NCBI GenBank assembly: GCA_965200235.1
Contig: OZ241339.1
Span: forward strand, 1,984,001 to 2,048,000
From: Azotimanducus chitobiosivorans
GTDB taxonomy: Bacteria; Pseudomonadota; Gammaproteobacteria; Pseudomonadales; Azotimanducaceae
DNA: 64,000 nt
Direction: 5' to 3'
Below the pieces are notes generated by a model. It searched no databases. It had not been told where the DNA came from and saw nothing but the letters and a program-made list of their open reading frames with translations. A program made the position numbers and the translations under genes. Below are positions 35,541 through 44,488 of this stretch, one piece after another (within the stretch, counting starts at the first letter, position 1; every line of letters begins with the position of its first letter).

Positions 35541-35751
35541 TCATCTCGTCTCTGGTGAATTGGCGACCGCCTGTTCCGTACTTTCCCCGCAATTCACGCA
35601 GCGAGCGGACGGCGTGAGCGGCTTGATGGCGTCGAGCATATCGGTGCAGCCATTTGCGAAATTCCGCGTTGAGGGTTGTATGCTCAGAAGCGGCGCGCTG
35701 CCGTGCCACATCTATGGTGGCCGCATCCGCACTGAGAGTGATATTTCGCAT
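35530..35751 (-). CDS. VapB-like antitoxin (73 aa)
   Basis: From ATG 35751 the product starts 'MRNITLSADAATIDVARQRA', a ribbon-helix-helix-type N-terminus, then a basic helix 'FRKWLHRYARRHQAAHAVRS' and the toxin-binding tail 'KYGTGGRQFTRDEMNER'. The frame is open to 35904, but the upstream part looks non-coding. AGGAG lies close (three bases) before the ATG. It pairs with the PIN toxin by overlap. The remaining 287 bases to ftsH hold promoters but no gene I can support. Confidence 0.8.
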   Translation of the reverse strand: MRNITLSADAATIDVARQRAASEHTTLNAEFRKWLHRYARRHQAAHAVRSLRELRGKYGTGGRQFTRDEMNER

Positions 35752-36038
35752 CGGCTCCTGACTGTCGATGAATGCAGCTATCGGGGAAACAGCATGACAC
35801 GAATTTACCTGCACTGCAATATTGTAGTGTTCTACATACACTGTTTTAGCACGTTGACTCATGCAAAGCCAGGACGCTTTTTTGGTCATGCGCATCAAGT
35901 GCAATATCGAGCTCTGCCGCCGCGAAGAAATCAGCGGCTTGCTTGCGCACTAGAAAACAGATGTTTTCCTTGGAAATTAAGCAGTTATTGATAAACTTGG
36001 AATAGTGGAACGTTGCGCACGCTCTACTTGTATACTGT

Positions 36039-38003
36039 GTGGCTGATTCTCTTCTCGAATTCCAATTGAAGCTCGGCAATCTCTCAAGAAGTCTGATCTG
36101 GTGGTTCGTCATCGGCTTTGCGCTTATATTCGCATTCAATTCGCTCAACCAGCGCGGCGAGCCTGCTGAGATCAGCTACTCGCAATTCGTCACCGAGGTG
36201 CAGAACGAGCTTGTTCGCGCTGTCACCATCACTGATGTCACGGTACAGGGCGAGCGCAAGAACGGCAGCAAGTTCCAAGTCGTTCGATATGGTATTCAAG
36301 ATCCGAAGCTCATGGACGACCTGATCAATCACGGCGTCGAAGTGCGCAGTACGCCGCCAGATCGAACGACCTTTTGGCAGCAGCTTCTGCTTGCGAGCTT
36401 TCCGGTGCTGCTCATCATCGGCATCTTCGCGCTCATCATGCGCCAGATGCAAGGCGGCGGGCGCGGCGGCGGGCCGATCTCCTTCGGGCGCTCGCGGGCG
36501 CGGCTCTTGCCAGAAGACCAGATCAAAACCACCTTTGCCGATGTCGCCGGCGTTGATGAAGCAAAGGAGGATGTGCAAGAGCTCGTCGAGTTTCTGCGCG
36601 ACCCAACCAAATTCCAAAAGCTCGGTGGCCACATCCCGCGCGGCGTGCTCATGGTAGGGCAGCCTGGCACCGGCAAGACCTTACTCGCCAAGGCCATCGC
36701 AGGCGAAGCGAAGGTGCCGTTCTTTTCGATCTCCGGCTCGGACTTCGTCGAGATGTTTGTGGGGGTCGGCGCGTCGCGGGTGCGCGATATGTTCGAACAG
36801 GCCAAGAAGCAAGCACCGTGCATTATTTTCATCGACGAGATCGATGCCGTCGGCCGACACCGCGGCGCGGGCCTTGGCGGCGGTCACGATGAACGCGAGC
36901 AGACGCTGAATCAGCTTCTCGTGGAAATGGATGGCTTCGAGGCCAATGACGGCATTATCGTCATTGCTGCCACCAACCGGCCAGACGTGCTTGATCCGGC
37001 CCTACTGCGCCCAGGTCGATTTGATCGCCAAGTGGTGGTCGGCCTGCCGGATATACGCGGTCGCGAGCAAATTCTCAAAGTCCATATGCGCAAGGTCTCG
37101 CTGCACGACGATGTCGAAGCTAGCATCATCGCGCGCGGCACGCCCGGCTTCTCCGGCGCCGACCTCGCCAATCTCGTCAACGAAGCGGCGCTGCTCGCCG
37201 CCCGCGCCGGCAAAGGCTCGGTCGATATGGAGGAATTTGATCGCGCCAAGGACAAGATCATGATGGGCGCGGAGCGACGCTCGATGGTGATGTCGGAAAA
37301 AGAAAAACGCAACACCGCCTACCACGAAGCCGGCCACGCCATCGTCGGCTACACGATGGACGAGCACGATCCGCTCTACAAGGTCACCATCATGCCGCGC
37401 GGACGCGCGCTCGGACTCACCATGTTCCTGCCGGAGGAAGATCGCTATTCACTGAGTCGCCGCGCGATTCGAAGTCAGATTTGCGGGCTGTTTGGTGGAC
37501 GGATTGCCGAACAGATGATCCTCGGTGATGAAGGTGTCACCACCGGCGCGGCCAACGACATCGAGCGCGCCACATCGCTTGCGCGCTCGATGGTCACCAA
37601 GTGGGGGCTTTCGGACAGCATGGGCCCCTTGAAGTACGACGAGGAAGACCAGGAAGTGTTCCTCGGTCGCTCTGCATCGACCAAGCCGCGCACCGTGTCG
37701 AGCCGCACAGCACACGCGATTGACACTGAAGTTCGGCGCATCATCGACGACTGCTATGCGCTCGCCGAGAATGTGCTGAACGAGCACAAAAACAAGCTAC
37801 ACAGCATGGCCGAGGCGCTCATCGAATACGAAACGCTGGTCTTCGAGCAGATCGAAGACATTATGCAAGGTCGCCGGGCGAGGTCTCCCGAAGACTGCGG
37901 CCGTGGCAGCGGTAGCCGTGCCTCGGCATCGGCGCAGCCGAAGCCGAAGAACCGCACACGCCGGGCCGGTCCCACAGTCGGACGCCCAGCCGAAGAAGTG
38001 TAG
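36039..38003 (+). CDS. ftsH: ATP-dependent zinc metalloprotease FtsH
   Basis: 654 residues. Two membrane helices (about 18-36 and 115-134) frame a periplasmic domain; then AAA+ with Walker A 'GQPGTGKT' (207-214), Walker B 'IIFIDEIDAVG', arginine-finger region and the zinc site 'YHEAGHAIVGY'. It degrades membrane proteins, sigma-32 and LpxC-type substrates. The start is uncertain: GTG 36039 has no clear SD, and TTG 36066 is an alternative. The C-terminal tail is unusually basic and low-complexity ('GRGSGSRASASAQPKPK'). folP, which usually follows, is missing here. Confidence 0.95.
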   Translation: MADSLLEFQLKLGNLSRSLIWWFVIGFALIFAFNSLNQRGEPAEISYSQFVTEVQNELVRAVTITDVTVQGERKNGSKFQVVRYGIQDPKLMDDLINHGVEVRSTPPDRTTFWQQLLLASFPVLLIIGIFALIMRQMQGGGRGGGPISFGRSRARLLPEDQIKTTFADVAGVDEAKEDVQELVEFLRDPTKFQKLGGHIPRGVLMVGQPGTGKTLLAKAIAGEAKVPFFSISGSDFVEMFVGVGASRVRDMFEQAKKQAPCIIFIDEIDAVGRHRGAGLGGGHDEREQTLNQLLVEMDGFEANDGIIVIAATNRPDVLDPALLRPGRFDRQVVVGLPDIRGREQILKVHMRKVSLHDDVEASIIARGTPGFSGADLANLVNEAALLAARAGKGSVDMEEFDRAKDKIMMGAERRSMVMSEKEKRNTAYHEAGHAIVGYTMDEHDPLYKVTIMPRGRALGLTMFLPEEDRYSLSRRAIRSQICGLFGGRIAEQMILGDEGVTTGAANDIERATSLARSMVTKWGLSDSMGPLKYDEEDQEVFLGRSASTKPRTVSSRTAHAIDTEVRRIIDDCYALAENVLNEHKNKLHSMAEALIEYETLVFEQIEDIMQGRRARSPEDCGRGSGSRASASAQPKPKNRTRRAGPTVGRPAEEV

Positions 38004-38013
38004 ACCTTCAGGC

Positions 38014-39339
38014 ATGCCATCCCGCTGGTTCGGGACCGACGGCATTCGCGGACAAGTTGGCCGGGCGCCGATGACACCCGACTTTTGTTTGAGTTTGGGT
38101 GCTGCGGCGGGCCGGGTGTTCGGGGAAGGCAGCACCGTCCTGATCGGCAAGGACACGCGCATTTCAGGCTATCTCTTTGAATCTGTGCTCGAAGCCGGCC
38201 TCGTGTCCTCCGGCGTCAACGTGCTCCTGCTCGGACCCATGCCAACACCTGCGATCGCCTACTTGACGCGGGCGTTTCGCGCCGAAGGCGGTATCGTCAT
38301 CAGCGCTTCGCACAACCCCTTCCACGACAACGGCATCAAGTTCTTTGATGGGCACGGGGAAAAACTCGCAAGCGCGGTCGAAGCGAGCATCGAACGTGAA
38401 CTTGATGCCGAGCCCACATGCCTGCCCGCTGAGCGTCTCGGCAAGGCATGGCGCGTTGACGATGCCCTCGGTCGCTATATTGAATATTGCAAGGCGAGAG
38501 TTGGGCTCGGTGTTTCATTGCGAGGCTTGAAACTGGTCGTGGATGCCGCACACGGCGCCTGCTACCAAGCCGCGCCCGCAGTGATGTCCGAACTCGGGGG
38601 CGAGGTGACCGCCATCGGCGATCAACCTAACGGGATGAACATTAATCTTGACTGCGGGTCGGTGTATCCGCAAGCCCTTGCCGAACAGACGAAGGCGACA
38701 GGCGCGGATTTCGGTCTTGCCTTGGATGGCGACGGCGACCGAGTGATCATGGCCGATGCGACCGGGAGAATCTACGATGGCGATGCGCTCGTATATGCGC
38801 TTGCAAGACACAAGCAGCGTCGCGGGCAACTCGGCGGCGGCGTGGTGATGTCCGAAATGTCGAATCTCGGTCTTGGCATGGCGCTCGATAGACTCGGCAT
38901 TGCGAGCGAGTCTGTCCCGGTTGGTGACCGCCAGATACAACGCAAGCTCGTCTCGCTCGGCTGGTCGCTCGGCGGAGAACCTGCAGGACACTTGCTCATG
39001 CTCGACCTCGCGCCAACCGGGGACGGGATTCTCGCAGCCTTGCAGGTCATGCAGGCGGCGGTGCTAGAAGAAAAATCCCTCGCTGAGCTGTGCCAAGGAT
39101 ATGAGCCACTGCCGAGCGTACTGCGCAACGTCCCAGTGGCGTCGCCCAAGCGAGCGGTGAGCGAACTAGGTGCCTGCGGTGCGCTCAACGAAGCCAAGTC
39201 AGCCCTCGGAAGCTCTGGACGCTTGTTGGTTCGGCCTTCTGGCACTGAAGACCTCGTGCGCATTCTGATCGAAGGGCCGGATATGGATGTCAATTCCGCA
39301 CTCGCCGACGCACTCGAAAAGAAGGTACTCGCCACATGA
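38014..39339 (+). CDS. glmM: Phosphoglucosamine mutase
   Basis: 441 residues from ATG 38014, ten bases after the ftsH stop. It converts glucosamine-6-phosphate to glucosamine-1-phosphate for peptidoglycan and lipopolysaccharide. 'RWFGTDGIRGQVG' opens the protein, the phosphoserine loop is 'ISASHNPFHDNGIKFF', the metal loop is 'ALDGDGDRVIM', and the sugar loop is 'GGEPAGHLL'. The phosphate-binding 'VRPSGTEDLVRILIEG' closes it. The ATGA overlap with tpiA shows tight coupling. Confidence 0.96.
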   Translation: MPSRWFGTDGIRGQVGRAPMTPDFCLSLGAAAGRVFGEGSTVLIGKDTRISGYLFESVLEAGLVSSGVNVLLLGPMPTPAIAYLTRAFRAEGGIVISASHNPFHDNGIKFFDGHGEKLASAVEASIERELDAEPTCLPAERLGKAWRVDDALGRYIEYCKARVGLGVSLRGLKLVVDAAHGACYQAAPAVMSELGGEVTAIGDQPNGMNINLDCGSVYPQALAEQTKATGADFGLALDGDGDRVIMADATGRIYDGDALVYALARHKQRRGQLGGGVVMSEMSNLGLGMALDRLGIASESVPVGDRQIQRKLVSLGWSLGGEPAGHLLMLDLAPTGDGILAALQVMQAAVLEEKSLAELCQGYEPLPSVLRNVPVASPKRAVSELGACGALNEAKSALGSSGRLLVRPSGTEDLVRILIEGPDMDVNSALADALEKKVLAT

Positions 39340-40106
39340 GAACGAAGATGCTGTGCGGCAACTGGAAGATGAACCTCAGCAAGACTGAAGCACTGACGCT
39401 GGCAGCGAATGTGCGCGACGCGGCCGCCGCGTATGCTGAAGCCGAAGCAGTGCAGTGTGTGCTGTTTCCGCCGTTCCCTTATCTTGATGCGGTGTCGTCC
39501 GTGCTTGAAGGCTCGCCGGTCATGCTCGGCGCGCAAACCCTTCACGAAGCCGAAAGCGGTGCGTACACCGGCGAAGTATCGGCTTCGATGCTCGTGGACA
39601 TGGGTTGTGAACTGGTGCTCGTCGGGCACTCCGAGCGTCGTCATGGGCTTGGCGAAAGCGATGCGCTCATTGCCGCCAAAGCAAGCCGCGCGCTTGAAGC
39701 AGGACTCACGCCTGTTGTGTGCGTCGGCGAAACCGGTGCTGAACGGGAATCAGATGCGACGGAGGGCGTGCTCCTGCGCCAAATCGAACCCTTGAAGCAC
39801 ATGCTTGCCCGCTGCGCGCTCGCCTATGAGCCGGTATGGGCAATTGGCACCGGTAAGGTTGCGACACCGGACGAGGCCGAAGCCGTGCATGCCTTCTTGC
39901 GCGCGCAGCTTGGCGAGAACGGCGCATCGGTGCCAATCTTGTACGGCGGCAGCCTAAACGGCGATAATGCACCTTCGCTCTTCAGCAAACCCGATGTTGA
40001 TGGTGGACTGGTGGGTGGCGCGTCGCTGAAAGCGGAGGTGTTTTCGAGGATGCTCGGTCAATTGCGGAATAGTTCGGGGGAAGATTCATTTCATGTCCAT
40101 GCTTGA
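39336..40106 (+). CDS. tpiA: Triosephosphate isomerase
   Basis: 256 residues; interconverts dihydroxyacetone phosphate and glyceraldehyde-3-phosphate. Catalytic Lys in 'CGNWKMNLS', His in 'VLVGHSERRHGLGES', Glu in 'AYEPVWAIGTGK', and the phosphate loops 'ILYGGSLNGDN' and 'DGGLVGGASL'. Length normal. It overlaps glmM by four bases and secG by 14 bases. Confidence 0.97.
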   Translation: MRTKMLCGNWKMNLSKTEALTLAANVRDAAAAYAEAEAVQCVLFPPFPYLDAVSSVLEGSPVMLGAQTLHEAESGAYTGEVSASMLVDMGCELVLVGHSERRHGLGESDALIAAKASRALEAGLTPVVCVGETGAERESDATEGVLLRQIEPLKHMLARCALAYEPVWAIGTGKVATPDEAEAVHAFLRAQLGENGASVPILYGGSLNGDNAPSLFSKPDVDGGLVGGASLKAEVFSRMLGQLRNSSGEDSFHVHA

Positions 40107-40482
40107 AACCGGCCTTGTAGGCTTGCTCATTGTGATCGCCTTCACACTCGTTGCGATTGTCCTCGTACAGCGCGGCAAAGGCGCTGATATCGGCGCCGCC
40201 TTTGGTAGCGGCGCTTCCAATACGGTCTTCGGCAGCTCAGGGTCCTTATCCTTCCTGACCAAAACCACGGCGTGGCTGGCGTTCGCGTTTTTCTTGGTCT
40301 CCTTCGGACTCGCCTACACCGCACGGGAGCGCGCGGAGTCTGCGGGCGAAGTCGGCATTCCGCAGGTGACGGAGATGGCAGAGCAATCCGAGAACGGCGG
40401 CCAAGATGCCCCGCCGAGTGACGAAGATTACCCAGAAATCCCCGAGTTCGAAGAAATCCCGGAACTACCGCCGGACATGTAA
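40093..40482 (+). CDS. secG: Protein translocase subunit SecG
   Basis: 129 residues. Two membrane helices (about 4-24 and 56-74) flank the conserved cytoplasmic loop 'VLVQRGKGADIGAAFGSGAS' and 'NTVFGSSGSLSFLTKTTAWL'. SecG assists SecYEG export. The C-terminal tail (about 80-129) is long and very acidic/proline-rich ('PPSDEDYPEIPEFEEIPELP'). It starts inside tpiA. The leucine tRNA that commonly follows secG in gammaproteobacteria is not present here. Confidence 0.95.
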   Translation: MSMLETGLVGLLIVIAFTLVAIVLVQRGKGADIGAAFGSGASNTVFGSSGSLSFLTKTTAWLAFAFFLVSFGLAYTARERAESAGEVGIPQVTEMAEQSENGGQDAPPSDEDYPEIPEFEEIPELPPDM

Positions 40483-40494
40483 CGCAGGCAGATC

Positions 40495-41019
40495 CTAAGC
40501 AACAGGATCACTGAAGGATAAGCCCATGCCTTCAGTGCGAATCCTCATGGATGCTTCGGACACGTTAAACAGTTCGGCCATCGACTGCAGACCCGAACGC
40601 CCGTCTCCTCGGAATGTCGCATGGTGTGTGCGAATCTGACTTGTTGGCATCAACAGACTCGCGGCAAATTTGTTTGCTTGGGTCTCTTGTCGCGGCCCTA
40701 TCTTCGTATTGTGGTACTTGCCTCCCGATTCGCTCCGGTACGCAATTGAGTCGTCGATACCTTCGCCGATCAATGGCCTATGAAGCATGTAGTGTCCAAT
40801 TTCATGTGCCACTGTGAAGCGTTTTCTAGTGTCCGAATGGCTGTGATTGACAGTGATTGTGTAGGCGCCGTTATGGCATTCGAGCATTCCTGAGATGTTG
40901 TCTTCGAGAAATGCCTCGTCTACACCGATACCTAATGATTGTGCCAATGACTCAACATCCACAGGCACCTGATTCGCGGCATCGCTGACTAATTTAACTT
41001 GCTCGGCGAAAGAGATCAT
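40495..41019 (-). CDS. ImmA/IrrE family metallo-endopeptidase
   Basis: 174 residues with the zinc motif 'FTVAHEIGHYMLHRP' and the downstream metal ligand context 'ETQANKFAASLLMP'. Such peptidases usually cleave a partner Xre-type repressor encoded beside them, in mobile elements or TA-like modules. No helix-turn-helix is fused here and no intact Xre gene is adjacent. The gene is convergent with secG, 12 bases from its stop. Its start overlaps the end of a decayed frame, which may be the lost partner. Confidence 0.85.
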   Translation of the reverse strand: MISFAEQVKLVSDAANQVPVDVESLAQSLGIGVDEAFLEDNISGMLECHNGAYTITVNHSHSDTRKRFTVAHEIGHYMLHRPLIGEGIDDSIAYRSESGGKYHNTKIGPRQETQANKFAASLLMPTSQIRTHHATFRGDGRSGLQSMAELFNVSEASMRIRTEGMGLSFSDPVA

Positions 41020-41449
41020 GTCGATTTGTCCGAAGTGTGAGTAGGTCCATCTTGGTCTTTGGCGACTTGGTCTCCGGTGGCTTCGTCCGTGCCGGCGCCA
41101 AATACCTCAAATTTGCTTCAGCGATTTTACTATGTAGATAGTCATTGACATAGCGTTCAGTGTTTTCCTCCGCAATTTTCTACGCGGTCTCAGTTGCCTG
41201 ATCCTTGGCCACCCTCGTGAAATGGGAGAAGCTGTGTATCGCAGCGAGCGCCAGCCCTTAGCGATGATTGCCAACAGCGCCGACCTACACCCACACGAAG
41301 AATCCAATTCCGGCCAAGACGCCGAGTATCTGACAGCGGCGCAGCACTTCTTGATCAATGCCGACCAGCGCGGCAATGAACACGCCCCGATGCAGCACAC
41401 TGCCGCCGATGCTCATCGCACTAAACTGCGCGAGCGCCGAAGAGTTCAT
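40994..41449 (-). pseudogene. Decayed reading frame between aroB and ImmA gene
   Basis: One frame runs from ATG 41449 (TGATG overlap with the aroB stop) to TAA at 40994-40996, interrupted by three in-frame stops: TAG at 41285-41287, then TAA and TAG in the next 100 bases. The first part (54 codons) has hydrophobic stretches 'GVFIAALVG' and 'ILGVLAGIGFFVWV'. The last part reads like a coiled, charged protein ('KIAEENTERYVNDYLHSKIA', 'APARTKPPETKSPKTK') and overlaps the start of the peptidase gene. The sense of each piece suggests an ancient gene broken by point mutations. The first 54 codons might still be translated. Confidence 0.35.
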
Positions 41450-42534
41450 CAGAGGAATTGCTCAAGCACCTTCGTGAGCCGCTCTTCGGACACGTTCTCA
41501 GATGTCTCGGCGTGACCCAATCCGCGTGTGAGTACGAACCGCAGCCGCCCGGCGCGCGTCTTCTTGTCGCTTTGAAACGCCTCAATCATCGCATCGACGC
41601 CAAGTCCCGTTGGTAAGCGCTCCAGAACCGGCAGCCGCTGAATCAAGCGCACGATTCGGTCTCGTGCGCTTGGCGCGAGATAGCCTTCGGCAACCGAGAG
41701 TTCTGCTGCCATCACCATGCCAATCGCGACGGCCTCGCCGTGATTCAGTTCGGCATAGTCAGTCAAGGTTTCGAGCGCGTGGGCAAAGGTATGGCCGAAA
41801 TTGAGAATCTCGCGCACGCCGGACTCGCGCTCGTCCGCCGCCACGACCTCGGCCTTGATCTCGCAGGCGCGCGCGACCGCACGGCCAAGATGCTCAGGAT
41901 CCCCCGCAAGAAGCGCATCAAGCTGCTGCTCGACGAAGGCGAAAAACTCGGCATCGCGTATCACGCCATACTTGATGACTTCAGCGAGCCCGGCCACCAT
42001 CTCGCGTTTTGGCAGGGTGGACAGGGTGTCCAAATCGGCGATGACGCCAGACGGCTGATGGAATGCGCCGATGAGATTCTTGCCGAGCGGGTGATTCACG
42101 CCCGTCTTGCCGCCGACGGACGAATCAACTTGGGCAAGCAGCGTCGTCGGCACTTGCAGGTAGCGAACGCCTCGCAGCCAAGTCGCGGCGGCGAATCCTG
42201 TGAGGTCGCCCACCACGCCGCCGCCGAGGGCGATCAAAGTGGTCGTTCGATCATGGCGCTCTTCAGCGAGCTGATCTGTGATGGCCGCCAAAGATGCAAG
42301 TGTCTTTGATTGCTCGCCGACGGCTACTTCGTGCATCGTTGTGCGCACGCCTAGCGCCGAAAGCACCTCCCGAAGCCTGTCCGCATAAAGCGGACCCACG
42401 TTCCTGTCGGTGACCACCAATGCCGCTGCCCCTAGGCGCATTGACGAGCGCCAAAACGCCGCATCTTCGATGAAGCTGCTGCCTATGTGGATGTTGTAGG
42501 CACGCTCGCCTAGGGGTACGCGGACATGCATCAT
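41449..42534 (-). CDS. aroB: 3-dehydroquinate synthase
   Basis: 361 residues from ATG 42534, which has GGAG seven bases upstream; the frame extends to 42549. It catalyses step two of the shikimate pathway. NAD-binding 'IALGGGVVGDLTGFAAATWL', the substrate loop 'QVPTTLLAQVDSSVGGKTGV', and zinc/active-site residues in 'EVIKYGVI', 'NFGHTFAHALE' and 'NHGEAVAIGM' are all present. Follows aroK after 154 bases. damX, the usual next gene, is absent. Confidence 0.96.
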   Translation of the reverse strand: MMHVRVPLGERAYNIHIGSSFIEDAAFWRSSMRLGAAALVVTDRNVGPLYADRLREVLSALGVRTTMHEVAVGEQSKTLASLAAITDQLAEERHDRTTTLIALGGGVVGDLTGFAAATWLRGVRYLQVPTTLLAQVDSSVGGKTGVNHPLGKNLIGAFHQPSGVIADLDTLSTLPKREMVAGLAEVIKYGVIRDAEFFAFVEQQLDALLAGDPEHLGRAVARACEIKAEVVAADERESGVREILNFGHTFAHALETLTDYAELNHGEAVAIGMVMAAELSVAEGYLAPSARDRIVRLIQRLPVLERLPTGLGVDAMIEAFQSDKKTRAGRLRFVLTRGLGHAETSENVSEERLTKVLEQFL

Positions 42535-42688
42535 GCGAGTGCTCCGCATCCGCCGAATCGGAAATTTCGGGCATGGCCTTCGTCATTTGGCAGCCGAGCG
42601 CGTAGAAAGCAACAAAAGCCGCGCCCGCAAGCACTGTTCTTCTTATCCACTTCAAGGCCGTTTCCAACTGCTCCAGACGCCATGTGAC

Positions 42689-43273
42689 CTATTGCGCCTC
42701 GCGAAGCTTCTTTGTCAAGGTGAGTACAGTCTCCTGGGCACGACATGCGGTGGATTCGACGCGAATGTCCGCGACTTGTGAGTACAGAGGGTGGCGGTCG
42801 GCCACGAGCTGCGTGACCCGTGCGCCGAGGTCGTGGCCCTCAAGCAGCGGCCGATTGTTGTTGTGCGAAGCGCGGGTGACGATCGTGTCCACATCAGCGA
42901 TGAGATAGACGACGCGCCCGCGCATGGAGAGCGCCCTTCGATTGGCTTCGCGCAATACGGCGCCGCCGCCGGTCGCAAGCACGATCGAGGGCAGGCGCGT
43001 CAACTCGTCAATGACATTCTGCTCGCGATTGCGAAACCCATCTTCGCCTTCGACATCGAAAATCCACGGAATGTCCGCGCCCGAACGCTCCCGGATGACA
43101 TCGTCCGTGTCATAAAAGGTGTAGCCGAGCGCATCGGCCAGCAGTTTGCCGATGGTCGTTTTGCCGACCGCCATCATGCCGATCAGGAACACACTTTCTT
43201 GACTTTGCAGACTCAGCGCCACGCACGCATACCAATCTTCAACCGACTGCGCGGCAGAATACCCTAAATTCAC
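42689..43273 (-). CDS. aroK: Shikimate kinase
   Basis: 194 residues; phosphorylates shikimate with ATP. P-loop 'GMMAVGKTTIGKLLA' (the second glycine position holds V where the family usually has G), 'YDTDDVIRERSG' substrate aspartate, 'FRNREQNVI' and 'VLATGGGAVL' are clear; the LID has 'NNNRPLL'. Its GTG start overlaps the pilQ stop (GTGA). The N-terminus is about 20 residues longer than usual, so an internal GTG could be used instead. The 154 bases before aroB hold no gene I can support. Confidence 0.94.
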   Translation of the reverse strand: MNLGYSAAQSVEDWYACVALSLQSQESVFLIGMMAVGKTTIGKLLADALGYTFYDTDDVIRERSGADIPWIFDVEGEDGFRNREQNVIDELTRLPSIVLATGGGAVLREANRRALSMRGRVVYLIADVDTIVTRASHNNNRPLLEGHDLGARVTQLVADRHPLYSQVADIRVESTACRAQETVLTLTKKLREAQ

Positions 43274-44481
43274 GGCAGTACCTTTGGCGTCAAGAACACA
43301 AGCAACTCGCGCCGATCATCCGATGAGATGGTTCTTCTGAAAAGCCTGCCGACAAGCGGTACCGAGCCGAGCACGGGCACGCGGCTGACGATCTTGTTGA
43401 CATCGTTCTGGTAGACGCCGCCAAGCACAAGCGTTTCGCCCGCATTGACCAGCACTTCGGTTTCGATGGCATTGGTGTTGATGCTTGGGATGCCGCCGTA
43501 GGACTGGCCGACCGTGTCTTGATTGACCTTCAGCGCAAGCATGACTTTTTCCTGCGCGGCGATGCGCGGGGTGACCTCCAATGACAGGGTGGCGGATTGG
43601 AAGGAAGTTGAAGTCGCGCCGCTGCTCGTTGATTCCTGGTAGGGAATCTGCACGCCGGAACGCACAATGGCCGTTTGCCGGTCGGCTGCAACGACTCGCG
43701 GCCGTGCGATGATCTCGGCCTCGCCCGAAGTTTCAAGTGCGGAAATCTCGACGTCAAGACGCGCATTGTTGTTCGCGAAGCCGAGGCCGAACCTCGATAC
43801 CCCGACCGCTGTTGCGGCGAGATCGACAAGCGGCACCGGCTCGCTGTCTTCGGATTCCGCACGCCGAGAGCCAGTGCGCAGCGTACCGCCATTCACAGAC
43901 CTTTCTGCCGACCCCAGCCAGGTAACGCCAAGCTGCTCGGAGCCGGTCGCGGTGACAATGACGACACGCGCTTCGATCAGCACCTGCGCGACCGGCACAT
44001 CGAGCTCGGCAATGCGGCGCGCGTGCTCTTCGAGCGCCTGCCTCGTATCGGTCACAATGAGGCGGTTGGTGCGCTCATCAACGAGGCACTTCGCTTCGCC
44101 CTCGATGCGAAGCAGGTCTTTGAGCGCTAACGCCTCGGCGAAACGCAGCGCGAACACCTCGGTCTCAAAGCCTTGCATGGGTGATTGACTCGCGCTCATC
44201 ACGATGAGGGTGCCGGATTGCTCGCGAACGACAAGCCCTTGCGACAAGAGAATCGCATCAAAGGCCTCGCGCCATGGCATCTGCTCAAGCTCGAGGGTGA
44301 GTTCGCCGCCCACCGAGTCGCCAACAATGAGATTCGCGCCGCCGTACTCGGCTAGAATTTGCAGCGCGGCGCGAAGCTCAATGGATTGGAAGCGAAGCGA
44401 AATGGGCGCTTCATCTGCCTCGCTCCATGATCGGGTCTGGAACGCTAGCAGGCAGCAGAAGAGTATGAGCGCGCGCATCAT
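43270..44481 (-). CDS. pilQ: Short type IV pilus secretin (PilQ/HofQ-like)
   Basis: 403 residues with a signal peptide, one STN-like domain ('LRFQSIELRAALQILAEYGG'), a secretin N1-type domain ('VFALRFAEALALKDLL', 'LIVTDTRQALEEHARRIAEL') and the secretin C-terminus ('VEISALETSGEAEIIARPRV', 'VLVNAGETLVLGGVYQ', 'VPVLGSVPLVGRLFR'). It lacks the AMIN domains of long PilQ proteins; E. coli HofQ (412 aa) has the same short form. It forms the outer-membrane pore for pili or DNA uptake. Last gene of the pil operon before aroK. Confidence 0.9.
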   Translation of the reverse strand: MMRALILFCCLLAFQTRSWSEADEAPISLRFQSIELRAALQILAEYGGANLIVGDSVGGELTLELEQMPWREAFDAILLSQGLVVREQSGTLIVMSASQSPMQGFETEVFALRFAEALALKDLLRIEGEAKCLVDERTNRLIVTDTRQALEEHARRIAELDVPVAQVLIEARVVIVTATGSEQLGVTWLGSAERSVNGGTLRTGSRRAESEDSEPVPLVDLAATAVGVSRFGLGFANNNARLDVEISALETSGEAEIIARPRVVAADRQTAIVRSGVQIPYQESTSSGATSTSFQSATLSLEVTPRIAAQEKVMLALKVNQDTVGQSYGGIPSINTNAIETEVLVNAGETLVLGGVYQNDVNKIVSRVPVLGSVPLVGRLFRRTISSDDRRELLVFLTPKVLP

Positions 44482-44488
44482 TAGAGGA

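Noticed and set aside
35846..36148. A 100-codon minus-strand frame before ftsH
   Set aside because: A short stretch recalls HEPN-like helices, but the frame overlaps the ftsH start and the similarity is too weak to support.
42263..42667. A frame starting with a signal-like sequence between aroK and aroB
   Set aside because: Only the first 45 codons lie in the gap; the rest overlaps aroB in another frame and is arginine/histidine-rich noise. The start has no good SD.
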